Shown: positions 32,370 to 42,752 of the stretch, one piece after another | Layout: each line of letters begins with the position of its first letter | Numbering within the stretch: the first letter of the stretch is position 1 | Source of the DNA: Prorocentrum cordatum | Taxonomy: Eukaryota; Sar; Dinophyceae; Prorocentrales; Prorocentraceae | DNA length: 64,000 nt | NCBI GenBank assembly: GCA_963575745.1 | Contig: CAUYUJ010005603.1 | Coordinates: forward strand, 272,862-336,861 | Direction of reading: 5' to 3' | Made by a program: the position numbers and the translations under genes | Notes under the pieces: generated by a model | What the model saw: only the letters and a program-made list of their open reading frames with translations | Database searches by the model: none | Told to the model about the DNA's origin: nothing

Positions 32370-33065
32370 TTCCCATGCGATTCCTGTTGGAATCCCCTTA
32401 CAGAACTCGATTTTCGTCGGCCGTCCTCGGGGGGAGTCCATCGGAGGGCGACGCCCCGCTCCGCACCGAGGCGTTACCTTAGCACCGGGCGGCGCGGAAA
32501 TTCCAGAGAGCCAGAGGCGTGGACACGGAGTGAATCTGAATGTGAGTGAGTCACAATGCTAACGATAAACCAAGCAAGAGTGATCATAATAATGATCGCA
32601 CTAATGAATGATACCACAATGCCAATAAGGATAACGAATTTTGAGTGCGAGGGAGTCTAAGCACAATGAGTCCGAATGTGAGTGAGTCTGAACAGAAGGA
32701 TTCAGTCACAACCCAGGCACTGCTCCAGTCTCCGACCCACAACCCAGGCAATGCTCCAGCGTCTGACGCACGTCCCAGGCACTTCTCAAGTCCCTGACTC
32801 ACAAATCAAGCACAACTCTGCTTTTCCTGTGTTCGTATTGCTTCTTATTTCCTCCTCCCCCTCCTCCTTCCCCTTCCCTTCCGACGCAAATCCTTTTGCA
32901 TCCCCTTAAAGAAATAAACTTTCGTCGGCCTTCCAACGTGGGAGCCCGCCCCAGGGGGCCCCCCCGCCCCGCGCGCCCGCGTTATCTTAGCGCCCGCGGA
33001 CACAGAAATGCGAGGGCCCGAGGAGCGGGCACGCAAGGATTCTGAGTGCGAGTGAGTCTGGGCAG
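32370..33065. repeat. two diverged copies of a ~180-bp unit between decamer blocks
   Basis: 32370-32555 and 32880-33062 share, in order, ATCCCCTTA(C/A)A, TTTTCGTCGGCC-like, a GC-rich centre, CGTTA(C/T)CTTAGC and a final GAGTGAGTC-like block. Each lies next to decamer repeats, so decamer plus ~180-bp unit appears to be a higher-order repeat. Between them (32560-32870) nothing is recognised. Confidence 0.6.
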
Positions 33066-33424
33066 TCTAAGCCTGCCAAGCCTTGCTGAGCACTGCTAAC
33101 CCTGCTAGGCGCGGTCAGAGTGCGGTCCGAATACAAACCGGTAGCAGTAAGAATACGATGCGTAGGTGGGAAAATATACATGCGAATAATAATAACAATG
33201 TAGTGTGCGACTAATGGGTAGTACGAATAATAGGGGATAGTAGAATTGATCATATAATATGGGCAATAACAATACGAATGATAATAAGAACAAGTTGTCC
33301 TCCACCCCCGCTGCTAAGGGCCCTGATAAAGGGCCTGCTACGCACCCTTGCTAACCTCTGCTAACCTCTGCCGAGCACTGCCAGGCCCTGCGATGCCCTA
33401 GCTAGGCCCCGAGTCCCCGCAGCC

Positions 33425-34155
33425 AGGTCCTCTGGCGCGGCCATGGCACTCCAGGGCGCGGGGAAGTCATCATCCACCGGAAGGGGGGGGGGCGGGGGGG
33501 GGTTCTCAATGCCTTCTTGAGGCTAATGTTCAAAAAGGCCCACGCGAGCCCCGGAGAAGTTTCCGATGCGCCAAACAGCAAAGAGGCTCAAACCCCCCCC
33601 CAAAAAAAAAACGCCACGACCACGCGTTTCGCTCCATCCCCGGGCCGGCACCAAGAAACGCGCCAATGAAACCGCGCGAACCTCTCCCGTCATATTGAAG
33701 TCGCCTTCGGATCAAGAGCGCGCGCTGCACCCGCGCGGCCGCGCTGGAGTTCGCCGCCCCCTCGTCGCGGTCATTCGCCGGCCTGTCGCGGCACTCGCGC
33801 TTCTTCAAAACTGCCGGCACTTGGCGCCATGGCCGCCCCCAGGCGCCCCGCGTCCGCGATTGCGCAATATTTCTTGCGCGCTCCTCTTGCGTGGGAATCT
33901 CGCGATCGCCCGAGAAGTCCTCGTGTCATTCACGCAGAACTCGCGCTTAAGCAGCCTGCCTGTTCGACGTGACCGCTCTTTGCCCGCTTTCCCGGCCGCC
34001 CTGTCATTGCAGGGCCCGCCCGCCCGATCAGCCCGTTTGGTTCTGCCGCGCGTTTGCTTTTCCTGGCCCCCGCGCCCTGCTTGCATCGCTCGCGCTCCAT
34101 CCCCCCCCCCCCCCCACCCACCCGCCCATCCGCCCCGCCCCCCCCCCCTTGCGGG
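33425..34155. other. no gene recognised
   Basis: GC-rich sequence with G and C homopolymers. Blocks at 33790-33955 (AACTCGCGC, GCGCAATATTTCTTGCGCG) are short palindromes rather than genes. Confidence 0.4.
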
Positions 34156-34159
34156 GGCC

Positions 34160-34240
34160 GCGCTAAGCGCGCGCGGCAGGCGAGCCGCGCTAGGCGCGCG
34201 CGCGCTAAGCGCGCGGCAGGCGCTAAGGGGCGGAGGGGCG
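34160..34240. repeat. palindromic GCGCGC/CTAAGCGCGC repeat
   Basis: Several units of GCTAAGCGCGCGGCAGGCG / GCGCTAGGCGCGCG within 80 bp, able to fold into overlapping hairpins. Confidence 0.8.
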
Positions 34241-34889
34241 CGCGGTCGAATGCGAAGAGGGCGGGCGTCGAGGGTTCGGGGTGCACGCGTTGAGTAGCGA
34301 GCAAGCAGGTAGGGGCAAGCCGACGTAGCATGATTGGCGTCGTTGTCGTCGTCGCCCTGGCGGGCGGGTCGCGGCGCGGGCGGGTCGAGGCGCAGGCGGG
34401 CCGCGGCGCGTTTCGGTCGCGGGCGCGGCGCCCGTAGTTCGCGGGCGGGTCGCGACGCGGATGGGTCGCTCGGCCCCGGCAATCTTCGGTCGGATGCGAG
34501 TCGCTCGGCCCTCTGTTTTCGGTCGGCAATGAATCGCCCAATCCTTTTTGGGTTCGGTCGGACGCTGGTCACTCTGCCCCGTCAGATCCCCGTCGGGGGC
34601 GAAACGTTAGGTCGACCCCTTTGTCCGATCGGGGGCGAGTCTTTCGGCGCCCTCCGACCGAAATCAAGGTGTTCCGAACGACCCACCTCCGACCGAACGC
34701 TGAGGGGGCCGGCCGACGGACTGAAGACTCACATCCGACCCAGAACTCAGAGGACCGAACGCCTCACCTCGCCACCCCGCTCTCTAAGGTGCGCGTTTCC
34801 GCTGCCCCCTCCCCCCTTCTCCAGGGGGGTCAACTGCTTTGCGTCGCCTCGAGCGCGGGGCGGTTTCGCGCGTGGTCACCTCAATCGTG

Positions 34890-35180
34890 GGGCGGTTTAA
34901 AACGGGGCGACTTGGCGGCCACCTCGGTCGCGGAGAGGCCAAGGCACGACCACTTTGTGATCGCCTCGAAAGCGGGGCGGCCCAAGGCGGGGTCACTTGG
35001 CGGTCGCTTTGAGCGCGCAGCAGCCTCGAACGGAAACACTTGGCGGTCACTTCGAACGCGCGGCGGCCTAAGGCGGGACCACTTTGTGGTCGCTTCGCGC
35101 GTGGGGCGGTCTACGGCGGGACCACTTTGCGGTCGCCTCTCGCGCGGTTCGGTGTCTGGCTACTTTGTGACCGCCTCGGG
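34890..35180. repeat. tandem hairpin repeat, ~42-bp period, about seven units
   Basis: Each unit contains a small palindrome; the clearest are GACCACTTTGTGGTC (35077-35091) and GACCACTTTGCGGTC (35120-35134). Units are separated by GCGCGxGGGGCGGxCTAxGGCG. Diverged units lie near 34905, 34948, 34991, 35038 and 35157. It yields a regular series of 6-bp-stem hairpins. Confidence 0.8.
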
Positions 35181-36270
35181 CGCGGAGCAGGTCAGTGTGT
35201 TTTTTTGATGTCCCGCCCTACGCCGCCTCCGATGCGGAAATCGTGCCAGCGTGGGAATCGGAATTGATCGCGTAGGCCCGGTCGGCTGAGACTGGTAATG
35301 GTGCCCTCGGCGCAGCACTGTTTCCGCGCCATTATTCGCCTGCCTGCGTGGAAGTATCGGCCGCCCGCGGGGTGCCCGAATCTGATCTGTCTGTTCGTGC
35401 CGAACCTGGCTTGCTGAGACTCGGCGGAAGGCCCGACGCGGAACCGTCCACATAGTGTACGGGAGCCGTCTCGAGGATGATGTGTTGTGGGCGCACAACG
35501 CCATCGAAAACGCGCGCTCGCGGGCACAAATTTCGCGCCCGCGCCTGGCCCGCGCGAAGACGTGCGAGCAGCGCGCGCGGGCCGCCTCCCGCTTTCTTGC
35601 GCCTCGCGGCCCCGCGCGAAGGGCCCGCGCGCGCGAGGGGGGGGTGCGACTGCATGTGCGTGTCTGCGCGCGGCCCCACGAGCGAGGGCCACCGCGCGCG
35701 CGAGGCAGCGTTTATGTTTCTGCTGGCATCGCGATGCACGCCCCGTGCAAGCGTGCCGCGGGGATCGCGTCGGGGCAGGCATTGGTGCTTGCATCTTGCA
35801 GGCATCTACGTTTGTTTCCCGCCGTTGCGGACGGCGCGCGCGTTTTCGCCCCACCCTCCGGCGCCCCGCGCGGCGGCTCAGGCTGGCACCGCCAGGCTGG
35901 GCGGCGCGGGGGGTGCCGCACCCCTTGTCAAGTGGGCGCGGGCACCTCCGGGTGCGGGAGGCTGCTGGCGCAGCTGAAATTTACGCGGTTCCCTGTTGCA
36001 TGCCATGGCGACTATTACGAGGAACGGGCCCGCGCTGTCACTTCACCAGATTAAGCTTGTATTCCCAGCTTCTCATTAAGGATGTAATAGCATGTCACGT
36101 ATCATATACAATGGAAGGTACGCGCGCAAATTCAATCCACATAAACATATACAACGTGCCACGTGTAAATGAAGATGCATATTTTTTTCTGAAAAAAATA
36201 TGGCAATACATATTGCAAGGCCGAAGCGCCACGGGCAGCAATACACATTGACAATGCGTTGTTGAAAAGG
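35181..36270. other. no gene recognised
   Basis: GC-rich to about 35950, then more AT-rich. A 36-bp stretch at 36051-36086 recurs inverted at 49228-49263. Confidence 0.4.
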
Positions 36271-36294
36271 AGAAGGGGGGATGATGAGGAGGAT

Positions 36295-36430
36295 GATAAC
36301 AAGGAGGAGGAGGAGGAGGAGGGGGGAGGAGGAGGGGATGGGAGGGGCAGCGAGGGAGAGAGGAAGCGGGGAAGGGGCGCCCACGGGGTCCACAGGGGGG
36401 GCCGAGGAACGGGAGGAGGGGGGTCATCGA
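36295..36430. repeat. (AGG)n-like purine-rich low complexity
   Basis: GAGGAGGAGG run with interruptions on the plus strand. Confidence 0.85.
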
Positions 36431-36569
36431 AGTGCCCGTCCCCCCTCCCCCATATGCACGAGGCTGACGGGGCGCCACGCTCTTCCTTGAGGTTCGTTTC
36501 CTGTGGCCCCCCCCTCGCCGCCCGCGATCACTCTTGACCCTTCCCCTCCCCGCCCCCCTCTCCCCAGGG

Positions 36570-36925
36570 CGATCCTCCCCCGCGGGCCCCAAGAGGCCCA
36601 ATAGGGCACGGAGAGGCCCGAAGGCGCCCCCAGGATTGCCCCAAACGTTCCCGATAGGCTCCCACGGTGCCTCCAAGAGAACACCAAGAGCCCTGGGGAA
36701 GCCAGCCTGAGCAATTGCCTCAATGCCCTCGAATGTTTCTCGGGCCGTCGGACACGAGCCGAATCGCCCAACTGCAATTCGTGCACGGAGCTGCCGTGCG
36801 CCGTTGACCTCTGCGAATGTTTTGGGGGGGTCGGCGGAATGGCGCAAGCCTCTTGAATAATAAGATACCCTTTTGGGCCTCTTGGGGCCTCTTGGGGACC
36901 TATTGGGGCTTAGCTCGTATGTCGA
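36570..36925. repeat. GGCCCCAAGAGG-type repeat
   Basis: Same family as at 8080 and 21330. Densest at 36580-36680 and 36870-36910 (CTTTTGGGCCTCTTGGGGCC). Confidence 0.75.
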
Positions 36926-37183
36926 GCCAGTGCGGTTTTCGGCGAAGAGCCATTGAATGAAGCAATGCGCAGCCCCGCGGGGGAATAATGATAGCGCATG
37001 AATCGCCTCAGGCGCGACGGGACACAATGAATAATGCATAACGTTTCTTCTCAGAACAGCCACAGCCTGGCCTCGTTGCTGAAGAGTCTGGCCAGCTGAA
37101 TCGTCTTACCAGCGCCCCACGCGCACCCGCATGGCTGGGAGCCACCGCGCGCGGGCTCCAGTAACTAGAGCAGCAGGTCGAAC

Positions 37184-40100
37184 TCAGTGCGTGGGAGCCG
37201 CGGGCGCGGCCTTCTTGAGCTTCTTCATGGGCGGAGCGGCGGTAGTCGCAGCAGTTGTCGAGGATGCCGAGCCTGCGCCCGAGGTGGGGTCGGTGGCCGC
37301 GGCAGCAAACGAGGTGCTGTCGCTGGTCTTCGCGGGAGTCGAATCGTCGCAGGCGCCCTCGAGCTCGGCGATTTTGCTCTGCAGCGTCGAGTGCAAGCTC
37401 GACTGTGAGACCTTCCACTTGAGCCAAGCGTGCGACAAAGACTGCGCCACCTTGGTCTTCAGCACGTCGAGCTTGGCCTCGCGATTCTTCATGAACTGAG
37501 ACACGGCCAGGCACGTCGTCAGCGAGACCGCCAGCTGCGACACGGATGGCTCGAGCTCTCCCTTCAGCGAGGCGAGGAGGCGAGACATGCCCATGGCGAC
37601 CTCACTCTTATCATCCATGAACTTCAAGTGTGCCGCCGCTTTCGTGGCGATGTTGGTCCACACGGCGGCCTGCGGCACCAGTGAGTCACAGCTAGACATC
37701 AGGACTTGCTGATCTTTTGTGCCCTCTGACGCGATCCACATTCACTTGGTAAAGTCCCACTTGGCGACTGAATCCAACACAACTTTGAAATCGGTGTGGA
37801 ACTTCTTGTGGAGCACCAGACCGTTGTCCACCTTCTCCTGCAGAGCCTTCGTGAAAGACTCGAGTTCTGCCCAGAATGTGGCCTCGTAGATCGCCGTCTC
37901 TGGCAACTTGTGGTAAGCGTTCGGGGCAACAGCGACCGCCGCGTGGACGCCTTCCAGGATCTGGGCCACCTCCACGAGGCCACCGACGAACCTGGACTTC
38001 TTCAAGGCGGCCGCCGCGTCGTGGATCCACGCAATCGCCCTTGCCGCAGCCATGAGGCCCTTCGCCTCCGTCGGCAGCACTTCGCTGAGGGAGTCGTACT
38101 CTTTCAGACAAGCGAGAGCAAGCGGCGATGCTGGATCGCCCAACAACTCGCCCATCACTGAGACGAAGCCGCGATTGATCGCATCGCTGGAGCTAGCCCT
38201 CTGGAGGAAAGTGACGAGCTCCTTGCCAGCGTTCTGGAACTCGTCGGTGGCCTTCGGCACTCGCTTGAAGTCGATGTACATGTTGCTCCACACCTGCATG
38301 GACTTCTTCACGTCGTCTGCGCTGGCCATCTTGAAACCAGCGTGGTCCGCGATATTGGCTATGACGTCTAAGATGGCCTTCGCCTGGATAACCATCGAGT
38401 TCGCGGACGTCTCGAAGTGCGTGAGGACCTGGGTCGATTCCTTTAGCCACTCGATTGCCACCATGGCTTGGTTGTACTCGCTCCCGAAACCATCACCAGT
38501 ATCAACATGGACGGCTTGTCGATTTCCAGGGTCCGCGATGTAGTTCAGGAGGAGATTCTGGTAGTCGCTCTGGCGCAGGACGGCGTCCACGAGCGTCAGA
38601 GTGAACTCGACGAAGTCGCTGCCCAGGTCGACGAGCTCGTTCAATTCAGCGGGGGGCAAGGTGTTTGCCTGCCCTACCTCGTAAGCAACATCGCCAAATG
38701 CACAGATATCAGCGATCCATGTGGAGTCGGCCTGCTCTGTGTATTCGATCCACTTGTTGACGCCATCGTTCGGCTCGTTGCCCTCCTCCGAGACCTCCTT
38801 CCGCATGGCCGCCAGCGAGTCACGAACCACCATCTTCAAACGCTCGGGGTTGGCGTCAGCGTCGCGATTCCCATGGCCTTTACGGTCGGCGTGGTGCTCT
38901 ACCATGATATCCCACGCTGTCTTCAGGTGGTTGCCATGTTGACCTGGCACCCGCAGCAACGCTCTGACCCAGGCGGAGATCATGGACTGGTGTTCGACGA
39001 AGCCAGCGTTGATCGCCCTGATGCTCGGGCCGAAGACGTTAGCACCAGAACGCACCTCCAATACATTGGCAGCGGCGATGGTGAACACCATGTCCACGGC
39101 GACCTGAGGCGACCACTTACCGTTCACGAGCGAGTTTGCACCATGCGGCTTCAAGGTCTCCACGTCGCACGCCAGATCCACCTCGAACTCCCTGATTTTC
39201 TTGCCGACGAAGATGATGGTCATCTCGTCGGGCACACGCCAGAGCTTCTCCAGGAAGACCAACGCAATGGCCCGCTGCGCCTTCTCAGACCTCGCGCAAG
39301 GCCCAGCCAGATTGAAACCAACGCTATCCGTCGTGCTGCCGCAGCGCAGAGCAATCAGGAGGGCTTGGATGCACGCCACGTGCGCCTCCTTGTTTCCAAC
39401 TGCCTTCTCTGCGACTGGCTGCATCGCTGCAGTGAGGATGTTCACGGTCAGATCTTCATCGGCACCAGCGAAGACTTTCACGACGTCGGGGCAGTCGGCA
39501 CCGCTGACCTTGCCAAGCACGACGTTCGCGAAGTCACTCCTGAACGCATCAAGGATGCGATGGCGGCTTTCCAGGAACTCGGCGCGATCCGAGAGGGTCG
39601 TGGACAGGTTCTGGCAGCGGTCCGAAGTGATGAGGTTGCCGCACTTGCGCGCCAAGCTTTGCAACCTCCCGATGATGGTCTGGAAGGCCCGCTTGTACGG
39701 GCGCTGCCTCCAATGCTCGCCCAGGCTGAAGTCGTCGGTGTAGGAAGAGAGCGTGAATGATGCCGCCTCGACCACCGAGGCCTCGTCAGTAGACCTGCAG
39801 CGGCGGCCGTCAACAGACTTCTTAGACTCCTTATCGCAGGCCAGATCCGCCAGCGACGTTGGGCTCGATGATCGGCGACCCGAGGCTGCTTGAATCTTGC
39901 CCCGCCGCCCAGTCTCGCCACAGGCGTCGAGGTCGTCCAGGCCGTGCGAGGTGGCAGCGTCCTCGGTGTCACACGCGAGCCTCTCGGACAAGCTCTTCAA
40001 AGACGGGTGTCTGACCGCAGGCGCCTGCGCGCGCTGCGCGGAGCCCGTGCTGTCCCCTGGCTGGAAAAGCGGGACGTCTGGCTGCAACTGCAGGCCCTTG

Positions 40101-40849
40101 AGGTCCTCGAAGCGATCTGCCATGTCGGCCTCGCTCTCATGATTCTTGTCCGCGTGCTGCTCGGAGGACCTCTTGACGCCGCGCCGAAAGCGCTTCACCC
40201 CCTTGTGTTCGTCGGGGATTTCCACGCCAAGCATCCCTTCATCATCGTGGGCGACCTTATACCCTTTGTATTTCGTATCGATGTGCTGGGCGACCTCCGC
40301 CTCCGAATGCACGCCCTGCTTGTACGGGAGCTTGTGGGACTCCACGAACTGCCACAGAGGCATCCAGCTACCCTCGACGAAATATTGGTTGAAACTGCTC
40401 TTGACCTGCTTAGTCTTGTACGTGTTGATGTCGACCTGTTCCTTGCCCCCCTTCGTGTGCTTCGACTCGCCCGAGACCTTTTACTTCCGAAGCTCCACGA
40501 TCTTGACCATCAGCTCGCTGCTCGCCGAGGCCTCCTCATTCAGCTCTTTCTGGGAGATCCCTTTGAAGTGGTCCCTGCGAACGTCCGAGCAGGCGTAGCA
40601 CTCGTGGCCGCACAGCCTGTAGCCGCCTGGCGCCGATGTGTCACTGGACGTTTTTGTCCAGACCAGGAACGTCGGCTGCTTCTCGCAGTCTCTGTCGAGC
40701 GAGTGGGTGTCCTGGTCGCAGGTATCGCAATGTTGCGGAGGCAAGTGCTTCCACTTGTTGAAGACCATCTTCCCGTTGACCACGACGTTCCCCCCCGCGC
40801 AGCCCAGGCCCTTCTTCGGGGGCCGAGCCTTGGAAACCGACGGCGCCAT
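37184..40849 (-). pseudogene. large unknown protein with spliced-leader relict, 1222 codons, two in-frame stops
   Basis: ATG at 40849 (MAPSVSKARPPKKG) lies 62 nt after a relict leader. One frame runs unshifted to 37184, broken only by TAA at 40481-40483 and TGA at 37742-37744; the TGA is followed directly by ATG. Segment 1 (122 aa) is basic then Cys-rich (CDTCDQD, DRDC, CGHECYAC), probably zinc-binding. Segment 2, about 910 codons after the TAA, has acidic/Ser-rich then long helical parts (SYTDDFSLGEHWRQRPYKRA marks the transition). Segment 3 (185 aa) is helical, ending in Ala/Thr-rich sequence and a basic PPMKKLKKAAP that could be nuclear localisation. I do not recognise the family. Absence of introns and the leader suggest a retroposed mRNA copy; it may be a young pseudogene, or stops may be read through. 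Confidence 0.7.
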
Positions 40850-40911
40850 GGGCAGCGCTATCTGGCCAGGCGCGCGCCTCGAGGTCAGCACTTCTGCGGC
40901 CTGCACCGGAA

Positions 40912-40933
40912 CCAGAGCCAAAATGGCTACGAC
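40912..40933 (-). other. relict spliced leader
   Basis: Minus-strand 40933 to 40912 matches the dinoflagellate leader at 19 of 22 positions, including the whole GTAGCCATTTTGGCTC core except its flanks. It lies 62 nt before the ATG of the large frame on the same strand, where a copied mRNA leader should be. Confidence 0.85.
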
Positions 40934-41080
40934 GGTGGAAGTGCAATGAGGCCCTCTTTGGGCGGTGACCTCCTGGAGCCCTCTTGGAGCCGCATTGAAG
41001 ACCTTCGGGGGACTCCTATGACGACATGCGAGGGCGCCGAGAGGACTGCGTGGAAGCCCATGGAGGGGCCTCGCAATGCC

Positions 41081-41152
41081 CATCAAATAACGAAGTGGTG
41101 TATGTTAAATTTGTGTCATCCAATAATGAAGTGGTTTGCGTTAAACTTGTGT
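41081..41152. repeat. 36-bp direct repeat, two copies
   Basis: CATC(A/C)AATAA(C/T)GAAGTGGT... occurs at 41081-41116 and 41117-41152 with about six differences. It lies between the large gene's leader and a GGCCC-type repeat. Confidence 0.9.
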
Positions 41153-41184
41153 TGAATTATTGGCCCTCTTGGTGGCGAGGTGGT

Positions 41185-41290
41185 GGGCCTTAGAGCCCTC
41201 AGAGGGACCCCGCAGGGCCCCAAGAGGGCCCAGGAGGGCCCCAAGCGGGCCCAGGAGGGCCCCAAGGGAGGCCCGAGAGACGAGAAAACC
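41185..41290. repeat. GGCCCCAAGAGGG-type repeat
   Basis: Alternating CAGGGCCCCAAGAGGGCCC-type units, same dispersed family as at 8080. Confidence 0.8.
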
Positions 41291-41889
41291 CTAGGAGCCC
41301 CCTAGAGGTTCCAGGAGGACCCCCATCGCCCACCCCAAACAAAAAAAAAAAACACCCCCACGAGCCTCCAATAGGCCAGGAAGGGGCCCAGGCAGCCCCC
41401 AAGAAGGGACTCCGAAACCGTCCCCGCGCACGCGCGTGCACGCACCGATCTCCGAAAGCGTCGCACCGATCTCCGAAAGCACGCACAGATCTCCGAAAGC
41501 GAGGAATATGTGAGTACGTTTCCAGAGGGCTCGCAAAGGCGCCCGCAATCGAACAATCCCGCTCGCCGAGCGGCTCATCACTGAGTGGCACCAGCAAAAC
41601 AGCGAGAGGTCGGCATCCAACCAATGTGTAGAAACTCGTGGTCGGCATCTCTACGTCTCCCGCCTTCTCCCTCCCCTCTCAACTCTGTGCCAATGCGCAT
41701 CCTCATTGCTCTCCTCCACCACCGCCCTCCTCTCCCGCCGCCCCCACCTCCTGCCCTCCCCCACTCTCCTCACCCCCTTGCCCTCCTACCTCATCTCTAG
41801 GCTCCAGGGGCCGACGGTGCCGATCGGTCTCGGATCAAGCGAGGCTCAAGCTTAGTCGGTGTCCTCGCTCTGCTGACAGCTGTTGTCAC

Positions 41890-42399
41890 TCACCCCGTCG
41901 CCGTCATCTGCTGCATCCTCAGGCCCCTGAGCCTCTGCCCTGCCTCTGCCGCAACCGCCGCCTCCTCGGCCTGCTCGTCGGAGACCGCGATCCTCTTGAG
42001 CTCCTTGTGGCAGAACGTCTTCACGAGCAAGTGCTTCGGCATGGACGAGGCGCGGATGACCTTGTTCCCGATATTCACGATCTTCCCAGGCGTCGCGGGC
42101 TTGACCTTAGCGGAGAGCCTGACGATGTCTGGCAGGATGACCACGCCCTTGCTCTTCAGCTCTTTCAGGCACACCTTGCGCGCGCTCGCCATCACGCGGC
42201 AGACCGTGCCGTAGTTGATCGGCGCGCCGTAGACGTTCTCGTGATCATCAAGGAGGGCCTCATCTGCGACCGCCTGCAAGAACGGATGACTCTGCAGCGC
42301 CCTCGGAGGCTGAAGGACGGGAAGGACGGCGTCAGCGCGGGGAGGCTGAAGGACGGGAAGGACGGCGTCAGCGTGGTCACCTTCTTCTTGTTGAGCCAT
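41890..42399 (-). CDS. HU/IHF-like (dinoflagellate histone-like type) DNA-binding protein
   Basis: ATG at 42399, 169 residues. After a short N-terminus a 12-residue unit ADAVLPVLQPPR occurs twice in tandem. The core then follows the HU order: helix with VCRVMASARKVCLKELK, strand/turn KGVVILPDIVRLSAKVKPAT, an arm region PGKIVNIGNKVIRA, and a closing PKHLLVKTFCHKELKRI matching the conserved end of HU proteins. HU-like proteins replace histones in dinoflagellate chromatin or are found as multigene families; this copy would bind and bend DNA non-specifically. The arm is short and lacks the usual Arg/Pro tip, so DNA binding may be altered. An Ala/Glu/Arg-rich tail follows. Family assignment is by pattern only. 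Confidence 0.5.
   Translation of the reverse strand: MAQQEEGDHADAVLPVLQPPRADAVLPVLQPPRALQSHPFLQAVADEALLDDHENVYGAPINYGTVCRVMASARKVCLKELKSKGVVILPDIVRLSAKVKPATPGKIVNIGNKVIRASSMPKHLLVKTFCHKELKRIAVSDEQAEEAAVAAEAGQRLRGLRMQQMTATG
42300..42372. repeat. 36-bp in-frame duplication in the HU-like gene
   Basis: GAGGCTGAAGGACGGGAAGG is repeated with a 36-bp offset and identical flanks, giving the duplicated 12-residue unit. The length is a multiple of three, so the frame is kept. Confidence 0.9.
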
Positions 42400-42595
42400 G
42401 GCCGTGCCGAGCAGCGGAAATCAGGCGTGCCGCAACTGGGTTCGCTTCGTTCCACGGTCTCGAGCCTGGTCTCACATGGGGATTGTTTAGGCGTTCGCCA
42501 CCTCGCCCTGGCTGCGAAACTATAATGCGCCCCCTAATAGCCTGCCAAACCCGACGTACAGTCACCGTGAAACCCCCCAGTCCCGACCAGGCTAC

Positions 42596-42752
42596 GAGCA
42601 CAAGTTGAGCACAAGTTGAGCACAAGTGAGCACAAGTTGAGCACAAGTAGCTAGATTCCATGTGGAATTTACAGGGTTTGCGCCCCCCCCCCCCCGAGTT
42701 GAGCTCACCTGTGCTCAACTTGCGCTCACTTGCGCCCACTTGTGCTCGGATT
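42596..42752. repeat. inverted pair of GAGCACAAGTT minisatellites
   Basis: Five tandem GAGCACAAGTT units (42596-42649) face four or five reverse-complement units (about 42698-42747). Between them are a small ATTCCATGTGGAAT palindrome and a C-run. The whole can form a long imperfect hairpin or cruciform. Confidence 0.85.

Noticed and set aside
33566-34572. Arg/Pro-rich proteins of 200-255 codons on both strands
   Set aside because: GC-rich composition with mutually overlapping frames, no motifs.
38468-41155. Long plus-strand frames of about 420 codons
   Set aside because: They are antisense shadows of the leader-bearing minus-strand gene.
42385-42415. Relict spliced leader at the start of the HU-like gene
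   Set aside because: GGCCATGGCTCAACAAG resembles the leader only if several bases are deleted, and it coincides with the ATG context; unsupported.
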